64,000 bases of DNA, from contig NZ_JAEQNA010000009.1 in assembly GCF_016722895.1 (NCBI RefSeq), positions 143,868 to 207,867 of the forward strand. The letters run 5' to 3'. The translations under genes and the position numbers were made by a program. Origin of the DNA: Ramlibacter aurantiacus (lineage in GTDB: Bacteria > Pseudomonadota > Gammaproteobacteria > Burkholderiales > Burkholderiaceae_C). This document shows, piece by piece, positions 50,301 through 58,612 of this stretch. The stretch's first letter is position 1, and each line of letters opens with the position of its first letter. The notes beneath the pieces were generated by a model. The model worked only from the letters and a program-made list of their open reading frames with translations. It was not told the DNA's origin and did not search any database.

Positions 50301-51946
50301 ACCGGCCGGACGCCAAGAAAGCCGACCCAGTTGCCCTCGGCGTCGTAGGCCTCGAGCTGCCCGCTGCTGACGAACAGGCTGGTCTCGCCCTCGAGCGTGC
50401 CGCTGTCGTCGAACAGGCGCGCCCCGTCCAGCGGGTTCGGCGTCTGCAGCAGCGCCACGCCGTGGTCCTTGCCGGTGATGCCATTCCACGCGGGGCGGAC
50501 CACCGTGATCGACAGCACCTGTTCGTCCTGCTCGCTGCCATCGCTGGCGCGCACCACGTAGTTCAAGAGGATCGCCTGCCCTTCCGCCAGGAAGGAGAAC
50601 GCGTCGGAGCCGATGGCGCTGAAGGTCCAGTTCACCGGCTGGGGCGTGGGGCTGCCGGTGGTGCCGGTGTAGTTCACCTGCATCAGCGCGGCGAGCTGCT
50701 CGCGCTGCTCGCAGGAGAGCGTGGCGCCGATGATCTGATCCAGCTCGACGGAAACGGCGACATTCGCGCTATCGGCATCGAGCAGGCTCAGCTGGCCCTG
50801 CGCCACCCAGGGATCGGACGAGCCGAGCCGCACGGTCTGGGAAGGTTCACCGTGAACGACGGACAGCACGGGCGCGTCGTTGGTGGCCAGGATGAACACG
50901 GTCACCACCGCAGTGCTTTCGGCGCCGTGACGGTCACGCACGACGTACGAGAACGGGATCGCCACCCTGTTGCCTTCGGCAAGCTGGTCGAGCGCGGTGC
51001 CCGGTGTGAAAACCAGGCGATTCCCGACCATGGAGACCGTGCCCCAGCCCTCTGCGGGTTGCGTGACCGAGACCAGTTCCAGCGGGTCACCATCCGGGTC
51101 GCGGTCATTGGCCAGCACGTCGATGGTGAGCGGCTGGTTTTCATCTCCAGCGACTCCATCGAGCATGGCCACCGGCGCATCGTTGGTGCCCACCATGCCG
51201 ACCGTCACCGTTGCGCTGGATTCGGCGCCCTGGCTGTCGCGCACGGTGTAGGTCACCTCGACCTTCGCCTGCCCGCCCAGGGGCAGGTGGTCGAAGTCCG
51301 TGCCCGGATCGAACACCAGCTGGTTGTCGACGATGGTGACGGAGCCCTGGCCCGCCGGGCAGCTGGCCTGCACGACCTGCAGCGGGCCGCCTTCCGGATC
51401 GAAGTCGTTGGCCAGCACGGCGATGGTGAGGACGTCGTTCTCGTTTCCGGAGGCGTCGTCGTCGTGGGCCACGGGGGGCTGGTTGGTCTGCGGGTCCTGG
51501 CCGGTCAGCGTGAAGCTCACCACGTTCCAGTCGTCGGGCTTGCCGTCGGCGTCCCTGCGGGTGGCGTAGGCGAAGGAGATCCTGATCTCCTGCCCGGCCT
51601 GCAATTCGGCCACGCTGCTCACGCCCAGGCGTTGCAGCGAAATGGTGAGGTCCAGGTCGACCGTGTGGTCGGCGTTGATGCGGACCATGCCGATGACCAA
51701 GCCGTCGGCGCCGAGCAGTTCCTGCCACCGGTCCACCTTGTCGGCCTTGACCAGTTGCGCGGCGGTGGCCGTGTCGGTGGTCATCACCGAGCCGACCGAG
51801 TAGAGGTCTGCGGAGCCATCGGTGACCACGTCCAGCGTGACGATGTTGCCCTCGAGCAGGCCGCTTTCGAGCAACGCCGCCTCGTCGAACAGGTAGGCCT
51901 GCTGGTCCGGGGTCCCTTTCAGGAAGGTGCTGGTTGACGTGGTCAT
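44384..51946 (-). CDS. Giant RTX/VCBS-repeat secreted protein 1 (2,520 aa)
   Basis: A very large extracellular repeat protein, probably a surface adhesin or biofilm-matrix component exported by the adjacent type I system. N-terminal 150 residues are unique. Residues 155-490 hold cadherin/Ig-like repeats ([26 protein letters not shown]). Four calcium-binding RTX blocks with GGxGxDxLx nonapeptides lie near residues 623-796, 1233-1400, 1763-1863 and 2130-2223. Between them are repeated VCBS-like modules (GxWxYxLDNxxPA; DFDAxxDxxxID). The protein ends in a VCBS-like module and [12 protein letters not shown] rather than a typical C-terminal export signal. The ATG at 51946 has an AGAGGA ribosome site. 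Order on the strand: ABC, adaptor, then this gene. Confidence 0.88.
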   Translation of the reverse strand: MTTSTSTFLKGTPDQQAYLFDEAALLESGLLEGNIVTLDVVTDGSADLYSVGSVMTTDTATAAQLVKADKVDRWQELLGADGLVIGMVRINADHTVDLDLTISLQRLGVSSVAELQAGQEIRISFAYATRRDADGKPDDWNVVSFTLTGQDPQTNQPPVAHDDDASGNENDVLTIAVLANDFDPEGGPLQVVQASCPAGQGSVTIVDNQLVFDPGTDFDHLPLGGQAKVEVTYTVRDSQGAESSATVTVGMVGTNDAPVAMLDGVAGDENQPLTIDVLANDRDPDGDPLELVSVTQPAEGWGTVSMVGNRLVFTPGTALDQLAEGNRVAIPFSYVVRDRHGAESTAVVTVFILATNDAPVLSVVHGEPSQTVRLGSSDPWVAQGQLSLLDADSANVAVSVELDQIIGATLSCEQREQLAALMQVNYTGTTGSPTPQPVNWTFSAIGSDAFSFLAEGQAILLNYVVRASDGSEQDEQVLSITVVRPAWNGITGKDHGVALLQTPNPLDGARLFDDSGTLEGETSLFVSSGQLEAYDAEGNWVGFLGVRPVDTQEGGTFTVDQDGFWTYTRPDDGRTFTDSFTVHTPSGLSHVVTVDVGRVPDTQATAGADFLVAALGDGSGWAPLDGGAGNDHLLGTSGADWLIGADGDDRLDAGDSGVTHEYLDGGTGDDLMYGESGPDGLVGGEGNDRLFGGAGNDSLYGDEGDDRLFGGDDDDLLDGDSGQDVLFGGRGNDTLLGGEGRDVLFGGDGNDLLSGGAGSDVLHGGDGDDRLRSSERGTDLLLGGRGDDQLIVGSPAWGMFRGGFPSDQGPRFTVMDGGPGHDVLQLGDHCQAILLRDLDGLNDVRGFDSTEDFILVDTSIFTGLLDADGHLDPGRWVTTGDAPEGPHLSLASRDGADGVSWTLNYVDRDGTVHTVALFDAAPNLDRVLVSGTDHATLYENHAPVAAGQLAQGTESWQALSPLVTAYGEFQFDSKTGKWLYVLDNESPAVDALRAGESYVDRLIVQRAGQEPISIAITIHGRDTAMDGQTDYVINAGSAHVLRGTLQTLNVDAEPSGLRFLPEEAEATFGTFTFDQLTGDWSYRLRPDADPTEARQDTLTITSADGDASMTVTVNVLPRGTTERVFGDDYRYLTQPRDGNPDIEPQVAHKGQLEAVDLASGERVAFVAAEQDGFSINATGAWTYLQPAALFQAGRVEQAQFVVRTVNGTEHVITVTIDLDGVPGLIGGYDGETYAYEGGPGADVLLLADHGPYPVRFTGDADNDYVEGGSGDLRARGGTGDDTLVGGAQVNLLDGGDGNDVLRGGESVDWLGGGAGDDTLVAGRGATSAWGGAGSDLLSAGAGRSVSLHGEDGDDFLFGGSGRGLLDGGAGSDLISTRDSSGSAVYALDGGAGDNVLRLGSGSDTLWVGTLDGKQVVHDFDPARDFILIDAEAIGALPLVIGTAAAPDTAYLLFTRDTGTGHDTLFYVPAAGDDGRAPVALVEFTTPTDLAAAHVRFASGTQGDVFGDGAPVTGGMVAAGEWRVDLPLGERELPVFAGAVGHFDFDAATGRWLYILDADAPALADLAPGEVITERLVLRSPAGPDPLEITVTVHASAGSTLPRASIVGVDIAVATEFKEPDVVQVSGQLHAIDWTTGKPVAFRPITEGPFTIDASGAWSFRDGAANHADVTTLSFDVFATDGTAHTVTVIIEAEPAGGSGYVLYEHQGWPLVDHQALQASGPTNIVLSADMLWTQRAGVSRGEFEQMVVANSLAPPLLLVAGSAGNDTLIAGPAHAEFRGGAGDDVLIGSSRPVFLLGGDGNDRLFGGSGGGLLDGGAGDDWISTWGARGGDRGGAATTVDGGAGANTIQLGDGNDTLRISTLDGLQRVSNFGSGRDLVLIDIDGIDLGPRGPDGTLDLLRIVTDPDQAPTFAHLQLTTLENGETQLSYVPAAAATPDGEFDPLRIPTVLAVFDSTSLVSADFIRLAEQTSILGVDRAVASDFENPALLQVNGQLRAIDWSTGKPVAFQPITEGPFTIDATGAWSYAAAAEEPGAATEVSELPFVVFAVDGTAHTVTVIIDPAGVAATGYDLDEWTDWPLGEDAVVPLLSEGTVVLGSDFLWGNAGATTEFFQWVIAEPTANPALVLDGSAGADTLVAGPGAVQLRGNGGRDTLVGSTGTGVLSGGGGDDRLLGGTGGGILAGGAGDDQLSTHGGDANSVFLVDGGSGWNTIRLGAGTDLLWLGSNGGLQVVSDFDAASDKVVIDPATFALAAGEDGHLHASAFRGLDAVSFVDGPHLQFSQLDDGTGTLMYMPAMGDTSQPTVLARFAPGTVLTAENILLAGGNQVVEDGAGVAAGTVEAGAWEYLGTGGEWGSLHLDASTGQWIYLLDNAAAQLLGEGVTRQDVLTLQGADGSLQDITVTVTGTNDLPTVTGRFVRTVSYAEGMPPPTVQGVFFVSDPDEGESGLARTGEDPLLGVYGSLSVWTDGNWTYQLYEHVAPPPVGESLQDQFDTLQTLDGTTIDALTILVTGTTGGGGGPEV

Positions 51947-52097
51947 GTGAGTTCCTCTGGGGCGCCAAGCCCCCAACAGGCAAGCGCGATGGTTGGCGCC
52001 GGCCCCGCGGCGCGCGGTGCCGGTGTGGCCGCTTCAACTTCAGTGAAGCGGCCGGTGCTGTTCGTTTTCGTGACTCCCTGGCCTCGACGCGTGCTGC

Positions 52098-53447
52098 TCA
52101 GCGCTCCCGCCCCGCCCGGTCCAGAAGCAGCGTCAGCGGCTCGGCCAGGTACTGCAGGGCGGTGCGCTCGGCTCCCCGCAGCTGCACGTCGGCGGGCATG
52201 CCGGCTTGCAGCGTCAAGGAGCCTGCGTCTTTCAGCGAGGCGGCGTCCGCCTCGACGTGCACGATGTAGAAGGGCCGTCCGTCCTGCCGATCGAGCTGGC
52301 GGTCGGCCGCGATGTAGACCACGCGGCCTTCCACCAGCGGCGTGGTGAGGGGATGGAAGGCGGTGAACCGGATGTGCGCGAGCTGGCCGGGGCGCACGCG
52401 CTCGATGTCGGCCGGGTCGATGCGCGCCTCGACCAGCAGGCGCGGATCGGCCGGCACGATGTCGGCGATGGGCTCGCGCGGCGGAATCACGCCGCCCGGG
52501 GTGGTGAAGCGCAGGTTGAGCACCGTGCCGCTGGCCGGGGCGGTGATGACCTGGCGCTGGGCGGCGTCTTCCGACTTGCGCATCTCCTGCTCGATCTCGG
52601 CCAGCCGCGCGTTGGCCACCTTGAGCTGGTCGCCGGCCTGCTGGCGGTACTCGCCCTGCAGCGACTGCATGCGCAATTCGGTGTCCACCAGGCGCTGCTC
52701 GGCCCGGGCCGACTCGGCCTGCCGTTCCTCCAGCCGCACGCGCTGGTCGGCCAGCGAGGCTTCGAGCTGCGAGATGCGGGTGCCGGAGATGAAGCCCTGG
52801 TCCACCAGCGACTGGTTGCGCCGCAGCTCGTCGCTCTGGTGGCGCAAGGATTCGTGCGACTGCACCACCTGGCCGCGCAGGTGCTCCAGCTCCTGGGCGA
52901 TCTTGGCGCGCTGGGTCTGCAGCAGGTTCACCTGGTTGGTCAGCGTGTCGCGCCGGGCGCCGAAGAGGTCTCGCTCGCGGGCGATTTGCGCGGCCAGCCG
53001 CTCGTCATCGCGGCCGGCCGCGATCAGCTCCGGGGAAAACGCCAGGGCGGCCGCGCCGGTCTGTTCGGCTTCGAGCCGGGCGATGCCGGCGCGTTCGATC
53101 AGCACGCGCAGCGCGAGCCGGTTGCGGTCGGCATCCACCCGCACGTCGCCCAGGGTCAGCAGCGGGTCGCCAGCCTGCACCCGCTGCCCGTCGCGCACCA
53201 GCACCTCGCGCACCGGGCCGCCGTCCAGGTGCTGCACCGGCACGCGGTCCAGGTCCACCTTGACATGCCCGGGCGCCACCACCGCCGAGGCGAGCGGCGC
53301 CAGCGCCAGCCATGCCACCAGCGGCACCATCCCCAGCAGCAGGGCCGCCATGCCGCGCCGGGATACGCGCCTGGCCTCCTGCAGGTGCGGCTGCACGAAG
53401 GGGTCGACGCCGGCGCCGGCGCCGGGCAGGGAGACAGCCCTGTTCAT
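52098..53447 (-). CDS. Type I secretion adaptor (HlyD/PrtE family), cassette 1
   Basis: A 449-aa periplasmic adaptor. One membrane helix near residues 33-55 (AALLLGMVPLVAWLALAPL) anchors it; a lipoyl-like half-motif GHVKVDLDRVPVQHLDGGPV and VRDGQRVQAGDPLLTLGD follows. A long coiled coil (about residues 130-290) reaches toward a TolC-type channel, and the C-terminal barrel carries PREPIADIVPADPRLLVEARI and AGMPADVQL. It starts by ATGA overlap with the ABC gene. About two-thirds of visible positions match the cassette-2 adaptor, so the two are paralogues. Confidence 0.93.
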   Translation of the reverse strand: MNRAVSLPGAGAGVDPFVQPHLQEARRVSRRGMAALLLGMVPLVAWLALAPLASAVVAPGHVKVDLDRVPVQHLDGGPVREVLVRDGQRVQAGDPLLTLGDVRVDADRNRLALRVLIERAGIARLEAEQTGAAALAFSPELIAAGRDDERLAAQIARERDLFGARRDTLTNQVNLLQTQRAKIAQELEHLRGQVVQSHESLRHQSDELRRNQSLVDQGFISGTRISQLEASLADQRVRLEERQAESARAEQRLVDTELRMQSLQGEYRQQAGDQLKVANARLAEIEQEMRKSEDAAQRQVITAPASGTVLNLRFTTPGGVIPPREPIADIVPADPRLLVEARIDPADIERVRPGQLAHIRFTAFHPLTTPLVEGRVVYIAADRQLDRQDGRPFYIVHVEADAASLKDAGSLTLQAGMPADVQLRGAERTALQYLAEPLTLLLDRAGRER

Positions 53448-55174
53448 GAACGCACCTCCATGGCCGGCCGCTCGCCGGTGGCGACCGTCGGCATCGCGAC
53501 GATGTTGTGGCCCGGGGAGGGGCGGGCCTGCGCCTGCATGGCCTTGAGCACTTCGGCCACCGGGCCGAAGTGCTGCGGCCGGCCGGCTTCGATCACCAGC
53601 AGCTTGTCCATGTGCTGCAGCAGGCTGGTACGGTGCGTGACCACCACGGTGGTCACCTGGCCGCGCAGTTCCTTCAGGGCTTCGGCCAGCGCCATCTCGC
53701 CGCCGCCATCGAGGTTGGAGTTGGGCTCGTCGAGCAGCAGCAGCCGCGGCCGGCCGTACAGGGCGCGGGCCAGGCCGATGCGCTGGCGCTGTCCGGGGGA
53801 GATGAGGGCCGATTGCGGGTCGATGGGGGTGTCGTAGCCCAGCGGCAGCCCCTGGATCATCTCGTGCACGCGCGCCCGTTGCGCGGCGGCGACCACCGCC
53901 TGAGGATCCACCGGGCCCAGCCGGGCGATGTTCTCGGCCACGGTGCCGGGGAACAGCTCCACGTCCTGCGGCAGGTAGCCCAGCCAGGGGCCGAGCTGCT
54001 CGCGCGGCCATTGGGCCAGGTCGGCGCCATCGAGCCGCACCGTGCCGGCGGTGGGGCGCCACACGCCGGACAGCAGGCGCAGCAGCGTGCTCTTGCCGGC
54101 GCCACTGGGGCCGATGATGGCCAGGGCCTCACCGGCTTCCAGGGCCAGCGAGACGCCGGCCAGCAGCAAGCGTTCTTCACTTGGCGCGCGGAACACCAGC
54201 TGGTTGGCCAGCAGCTTGCCGCTGGGCTCGGGCAGCGGCATGGGCGTGGGCGTGGTGGCGGATTTGGTCACCAGCTCGGCCAGCCGGGCCAGGGCGGCAC
54301 GGCCTTCGGCCAGGAGCTTCCAATTGGCCACCACCTGCTCCACCGGCGCGAGCGCGCGTCCGAGCAGGATGGTGCAGGCGATGGTCACGCCGGGCGAAGC
54401 CAGGTTGTGGATCACCAGCCAGGCGCCCACGGCCAGCATGCCCACCTGCACCACCTGCCGGAAGGTGCGGGTGAGGGCGGCCATGGTGGTGATGCGGCGC
54501 GAGCTGCCGACGTGCAGGCCGCCGGCCTGGCTGGTCTTCTCGCGCCAGCGGGCGATCAGCGAATCGGTCATGCCCAGGGTGTGCACGACGTCGGCATGGG
54601 CCAGGGACGTTTCCAGGTAGCGCGTGGCGCCGGCGGTGGCGCGCTGCAGCGCCTCGATGTGGCGCCGCGTGACCAGGTCGTTGGCCACCGCCAACGCCAA
54701 CATCAGGAGCGCCGCCGCCAGGGCCGTGATGCCGAGCCAGGGGTGGGCCATCCAGATCAGCGCCACGAAGACCACCAGCCAGGGGGCGTCGAAGACCGCC
54801 AGCAGCGCCGGCGTGGCGAACAGCTGGCGCAAGCTGTTGACATCGCGCAGCGCCTCGACCGACCCCCTGCCGGACTGCCGCGCTCCCTGCGCCACCATCA
54901 GCCGGGTCACCACCGGCGACAGCGACTCCCCGACCACCTGCCCGGCCACCGCCTGCAGGCGCGAGCGCACCTGGTCGAACAGCGCCATCAGCACCAGCGC
55001 CACCCCCGCGCCGACCAACAGCATCCACAGCGTGTACCCGCTGCGGCTGACCAGCACCCGGTCGAACACCTGCAGCATGAACAGGGCGGGTACCAGCAGC
55101 AGCAGGTTGACGGCGACCGAGAACCCGGCGATGTGCACGAGCGTGGGGCGGAGTAGCTGGAGCAGGTCTCGCAT
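53444..55174 (-). CDS. Type I secretion ABC exporter (PrtD family), cassette 1
   Basis: A 576-aa fused membrane/ATPase exporter of the PrtD type, with no N-terminal C39 peptidase-like domain. Six membrane helices occupy residues 18-300 (ALFMLQVFDRVLVSRSGYTL is the family signature). The ATPase has Walker A GPSGAGKSTLLRLL, the signature LISPGQRQRIGLARAL and Walker B LLLLDEPNSNLDG. PrtD exporters recognise C-terminal signals on RTX proteins. The 176 bp upstream are A+T-rich relative to surroundings and probably contain the cassette promoter, but no confident hexamer pair was found. Confidence 0.94.
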   Translation of the reverse strand: MRDLLQLLRPTLVHIAGFSVAVNLLLLVPALFMLQVFDRVLVSRSGYTLWMLLVGAGVALVLMALFDQVRSRLQAVAGQVVGESLSPVVTRLMVAQGARQSGRGSVEALRDVNSLRQLFATPALLAVFDAPWLVVFVALIWMAHPWLGITALAAALLMLALAVANDLVTRRHIEALQRATAGATRYLETSLAHADVVHTLGMTDSLIARWREKTSQAGGLHVGSSRRITTMAALTRTFRQVVQVGMLAVGAWLVIHNLASPGVTIACTILLGRALAPVEQVVANWKLLAEGRAALARLAELVTKSATTPTPMPLPEPSGKLLANQLVFRAPSEERLLLAGVSLALEAGEALAIIGPSGAGKSTLLRLLSGVWRPTAGTVRLDGADLAQWPREQLGPWLGYLPQDVELFPGTVAENIARLGPVDPQAVVAAAQRARVHEMIQGLPLGYDTPIDPQSALISPGQRQRIGLARALYGRPRLLLLDEPNSNLDGGGEMALAEALKELRGQVTTVVVTHRTSLLQHMDKLLVIEAGRPQHFGPVAEVLKAMQAQARPSPGHNIVAMPTVATGERPAMEVRS

Positions 55175-55350
55175 TCGGCACTTACCGGCTAAGGATTAAC
55201 CAACCTGAATATTTGCTTACGAAATGTCTAGTTTGTACGGCAATAGAAGAGCTGCCACAACAAGCCGTCGCCACTTGGGCGTTGGTGGAAACCCCGACTC
55301 GACGGACCGGGCGCGGTCCGGGGGTTCAGGCGCCCGTCGGCGCCGGACCT

Positions 55351-55647
55351 TCAGCGATGCAACAGCACCCCGGCCACGACCGCCCCGTTGAGGAGGATCC
55401 AGCCGATGCACGCGACATAGATGGTCTTGTCCCGCTTGTGCAGGCCGTGCACGAACCAGAGGCAGGCCCCCGCGAGATAGGTACCCCAGGAGAGCAGCGA
55501 CACGCCCGCGACCTGCTGGTCCACCCAGATGGTCCAGATCTGGGGCAGCGTCATCACCATGGTCGCGATCGACATGAAGGGCAGGATTTTCTCGACCGGG
55601 CTGGCGGCGGTGGGCGCAGCCGGCGAGGCGCCGGGACCGTGGTCCAT
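55351..55647 (-). CDS. SemiSWEET-family sugar transporter
   Basis: A 98-aa, three-helix protein. The first helix carries the PQ-loop motif MTLPQIWTIWVDQQ; the second and third are GVSLLSWGTYLAGACLWFVHG and TIYVACIGWILLNGAVVAGVLL. SemiSWEETs dimerise to make a passive sugar pore. A strong ribosome site (GAAGGAGC) sets the ATG at 55647, and a ten-G tract lies directly upstream of it. It is divergent from the osmoprotectant-type gene and downstream of nothing on its strand. Confidence 0.87.
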   Translation of the reverse strand: MDHGPGASPAAPTAASPVEKILPFMSIATMVMTLPQIWTIWVDQQVAGVSLLSWGTYLAGACLWFVHGLHKRDKTIYVACIGWILLNGAVVAGVLLHR

Positions 55648-55660
55648 GGGTTGCTCCTTC

Positions 55661-55670
55661 GGGGGGGGGG
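55661..55670. repeat. G10 homopolymer next to the SemiSWEET ribosome site
   Basis: Ten consecutive G on the plus strand (C10 in the SemiSWEET message) abut the Shine-Dalgarno sequence, ending 14 bp from the ATG. Tracts of this length are prone to slipped-strand length change. Confidence 0.7.
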
Positions 55671-55732
55671 TGACGCGGCCGATGATGCGCCGGCCGGTCG
55701 CTTCGGCGGATACTGGCCGGCCCTTGCGCCCG

Positions 55733-57265
55733 ATGATCTCCGCCACCTTCATCCTCGCACTCGCTTTGCTGGGCGCCGCCTCGCCTGCGCAGGCGGCCGA
55801 CCCGGTCGTGGTCGGGTCCAAGCGCTTCACCGAGAGCTATGTGCTCGGCGAGATCGCGCGCCAGGTGCTGACCGACGCTGGCGTGCCCGCGGTGCATCGC
55901 CAGGGCCTGGGCAACACCGCCGTGATGGAGCAGGCGCTGGCGAGCGGCGCCATCCAGGTCTACCCCGAGTACACCGGCACCATCGTCCGGGAAATCCTCA
56001 AGCAGCCCGGTGCCGAAGCCGCCGCGCCCTCCGTGGCGCAGATCAACCGCTGGCTGGCCCCGCGCGGCTTGAAGGCGGCGGTGCCGCTGGGCTTCAACAA
56101 CAGCTACGCCCTGGCCATGCGCGAGGACGATGCGCAGCGCCTGGGGATCGCCACGCTGTCCGACCTGGCCAAGTCGGATGCATCCCTGCGTTTCGGCTTG
56201 TCGCACGAGTTCCTGGCCCGCGCGGACGGCTGGAACGCCTTGAAGGCCGCGTACGGATTGCCCTTCGCGCCGGGCAGCGGCCTGGACCACGGCCTGGCTT
56301 ACCAGGCCCTGCAGCGTGGGCAGGTCGACGTGGTCGACGCCTACACCACCGACGCCCAGATCCAGCGCCTGGGGCTGCGCGTGCTGCGCGACGACCGCGG
56401 CTTCTTCCCCCGCTATGACGCCCTGCTTCTGATGCGTGCCGAGCTCGACGAACGGCCGCTGGTCGCGGCGCTTGCCGGGCGGATCGACGAACAGGCGATG
56501 CGGGCGATGAACGCCGAGGTGGAGATCGACGGCCGGACCTTCGATGCCGTGGCGCGCGACTTCGTCCAACGCATCGGCGGGCGCGCGAGTGCAGCCGGTG
56601 CCGCGGCCGCGGCACCGGCTGCACGCAGTGCCGGCTTCATCGACCGCCTGCTGGCCCCGGACCTGGGCCGCTTGCTGCGCGAGCACCTCATCCTGGTCCT
56701 GGCATCGGTGGCCATCGCCATGGCCGTCGGCATTCCCATGGGCGTGCTGGCTTACCGGCAGCCGCGCTGGAGCGCCGCGCTCATGGCCCTGGTGGGCATG
56801 CTGCAGACCATCCCCTCGCTGGCGCTGCTCACGTTCCTGATCGTGCTGGTGGGCGGCATCGGCTTCTTGCCGGCGCTGCTCGCGCTCTCCATCTATGCCT
56901 TGCTGCCCATCGTGCGCAACACCCACACCGGCCTGGCCACGCTGCCGCCGGGCATGCGGCTGGCGGGCTCGGCGCTCGGACTGCGCAGCGCCCAGGTGCT
57001 GCGCAGCATCGAGCTGCCGCTGGCGGCGCCCACCATCTTCGCGGGCATCAAGACCGCCGCGGTGCTGAACGTGGGCGTGGCCACGGTGGCCACCTTCATC
57101 GGCGCGGGCGGCCTGGGAGAGCGCATCGTGGCCGGGCTGGCGGTGAACGACACCGGGTTGATGCTGGCCGGCGCGGTGCCCGCGGCCGTGCTGGCGCTGC
57201 TTACGCAGTGGCTGTTCGATGCGCTGGAGTGGCTGCTGTTGCGAACCCGCCGACCCGCCAGGTAA
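55733..57265 (+). CDS. Osmoprotectant-type ABC substrate-binding/permease fusion
   Basis: A 510-aa single chain. After a signal peptide (ISATFILALALLGAASPAQA) residues 24-285 form an OpuCC/OsmF-type receptor: VVVGSKRFTESYVLGEI, VYPEYTGTIVREIL and a hinge TTDAQIQRLGLRVL. An Ala/Gly linker (about 286-298) joins a permease with about five to six spans and the EAA-like loop ALGLRSAQVLRSIELPLAAPTIFAGI. Such systems import glycine betaine, choline or related compounds. The order receptor-then-permease differs from the common permease-then-receptor fusions. No ATPase gene is adjacent. ATG 55733 chosen; a TTG at 55724 is possible. Confidence 0.9.
   Translation: MISATFILALALLGAASPAQAADPVVVGSKRFTESYVLGEIARQVLTDAGVPAVHRQGLGNTAVMEQALASGAIQVYPEYTGTIVREILKQPGAEAAAPSVAQINRWLAPRGLKAAVPLGFNNSYALAMREDDAQRLGIATLSDLAKSDASLRFGLSHEFLARADGWNALKAAYGLPFAPGSGLDHGLAYQALQRGQVDVVDAYTTDAQIQRLGLRVLRDDRGFFPRYDALLLMRAELDERPLVAALAGRIDEQAMRAMNAEVEIDGRTFDAVARDFVQRIGGRASAAGAAAAAPAARSAGFIDRLLAPDLGRLLREHLILVLASVAIAMAVGIPMGVLAYRQPRWSAALMALVGMLQTIPSLALLTFLIVLVGGIGFLPALLALSIYALLPIVRNTHTGLATLPPGMRLAGSALGLRSAQVLRSIELPLAAPTIFAGIKTAAVLNVGVATVATFIGAGGLGERIVAGLAVNDTGLMLAGAVPAAVLALLTQWLFDALEWLLLRTRRPAR
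56589..56624. repeat. Perfect 36-bp palindrome encoding the receptor-permease linker
   Basis: Two exact 18-nt complementary halves (GTGCAGCCGGTGCCGCGG and reverse) with no spacer. In frame it encodes SAAGAAAAAPAAR, precisely the junction between the receptor and membrane domains. Confidence 0.9.
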
Positions 57266-57271
57266 GGCGCC

Positions 57272-58612
57272 TCAGCGTTCGCGCCCGGCCCTGCGCAGGA
57301 CCATGGTGATCGGCTCCACCAGGTACTGCAGCGGCGTGCGCTCCTCGCCCTGGATGAACACCTCGGCCGGCATGCCGGCCTGCAGCGTGATGGTGCCCGC
57401 GGCCTTCAGCGAAGCCGCGTCGGCCTCGACCAGCACCACGTAGTAGGGCTGCTGCGTCTCGCGCTGCACCAGCCGGTCGGCCGAGACGTAGAACACCTTG
57501 CCGTCGACCATGGGCGTGGTGAGCGGGTTGAAAGCGCTGAAGCGGATGTGCGCGCCCTGGCCCTGCTGCACGCGGCTGATGTCCTCGGGGCGGATCTGCG
57601 CCTCCACCACCAGGCGCGGGTCGGCCGGCACGATGTCGGCGATGGGCTCGCGCGGGCTCACCACGCTGCCGGGGCTGGTGTAGCGCAGGTTCATCACCTC
57701 GCCGGCCGCGGGCGCCACGATCACCTGGCGCTGCGAGGCGTCGGTGGACTTGCGCAGCTCCTGCTGGATCTCCGACAGCCGCACCATCGCCACCTTGAGC
57801 TGGTCGCTGGCCTGCTGGCGGTACTCGCTCTCGAGCGCCTTGATGCGCAACTCGGCGTCGACCATGCGCTGGTCGGCGCGGGCCAGCTCGGAGCGGCGCT
57901 CTTCCAGCTTGACGCCGTAGTCGGCCACGCCCGCCTCCAGTTGCGCGATGCGGGTGTCGGCGATGAAGCCTTCCTTGAGCAGCTGCCGGTTGCGATCGAG
58001 CTCGAAGCGCTGGTGCTTGAGCGAGTTCTGCGCCTGTTCGATCTGCGCCTTGAGCGACACCACTTCCTGCGCGATCTTCTCGCGCTGCGAACGCAGCAGC
58101 GTGGTCTGGCCGTGCAGGGCGTCGCGGCGGGCCTGGAACAGTGAACGCTCCTTCACCAGCTGCTCGGCCAGCCGCGAATCGGCGGCGGCGGCCTGCACCA
58201 GCTCGTCGGGGAACACCAGCCGGGCGGCACCCGTCTGCTCGGCCTCGAAGCGGATGGCACCAGCTCGCTCGGCCTGCAGCCGGTAGCCCAGGCGGTTGAC
58301 GTCGGCGTCCACCGCCACGTCGCCCAGCACCAACAGGGGCTCGCCTTGCGCCACGCGCTGTCCGTCGCGCACCTTCACCTCGCGCACGATGCCGCCTTCG
58401 GCGTGCTGCACGGGGCGGCGGTCCAGGTCCACCTTGACGTGGGCCTGGGCCACCACGGCCGACGACAGCGGCGCCAGCGCCAGCCAGGCGCCGATGGGCA
58501 CCACCGCCGCCACCAGCACCAGCAGCCCGGTGCGGATCAGGCGGCGCGATTCGGCCAGGTGGCCTTGCACGTTGCCGGCGGCCGGCATCAAGGGTGGGGC
58601 GAGCGCATTCAT
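57272..58612 (-). CDS. Type I secretion adaptor (HlyD/PrtE family), cassette 2
   Basis: A 446-aa adaptor with one membrane helix near residues 28-50 (LLVLVAAVVPIGAWLALAPL), half-lipoyl VKVDLDRRPVQHAEGGIV and VRDGQRVAQGEPLLVLGD, a coiled-coil hairpin (about 125-290) and a C-terminal barrel with PREPIADIVPADPRLVVEAQI. It closely parallels the cassette-1 adaptor, indicating duplication. ATGA overlap with the upstream ABC gene shows coupled translation. It faces the osmoprotectant-type gene convergently with 6 bp between stops. Confidence 0.93.
   Translation of the reverse strand: MNALAPPLMPAAGNVQGHLAESRRLIRTGLLVLVAAVVPIGAWLALAPLSSAVVAQAHVKVDLDRRPVQHAEGGIVREVKVRDGQRVAQGEPLLVLGDVAVDADVNRLGYRLQAERAGAIRFEAEQTGAARLVFPDELVQAAAADSRLAEQLVKERSLFQARRDALHGQTTLLRSQREKIAQEVVSLKAQIEQAQNSLKHQRFELDRNRQLLKEGFIADTRIAQLEAGVADYGVKLEERRSELARADQRMVDAELRIKALESEYRQQASDQLKVAMVRLSEIQQELRKSTDASQRQVIVAPAAGEVMNLRYTSPGSVVSPREPIADIVPADPRLVVEAQIRPEDISRVQQGQGAHIRFSAFNPLTTPMVDGKVFYVSADRLVQRETQQPYYVVLVEADAASLKAAGTITLQAGMPAEVFIQGEERTPLQYLVEPITMVLRRAGRER

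Noticed and set aside
44519..51937. A 2,472-codon open frame on the plus strand opposite giant gene 1
   Set aside because: It is a mirror frame of a G+C-rich repeat gene; its residues (runs of H, R, Q, A, V) have no domain pattern, while the minus frame shows clear RTX and VCBS modules and a ribosome site.
52098..54062. A 654-codon frame extending the cassette-1 adaptor upstream
   Set aside because: The extra N-terminal part overlaps the ABC ATPase in another frame and is compositionally random; the adaptor start at 53447 overlaps the ABC stop as ATGA and matches the paralogue.
55175..55350. Promoter hexamers in the A+T-rich region before the cassette-1 ABC gene
   Set aside because: TTGCCG and TAGACA candidates exist but neither has a good -10 at 16-18 bp, so no promoter is annotated.
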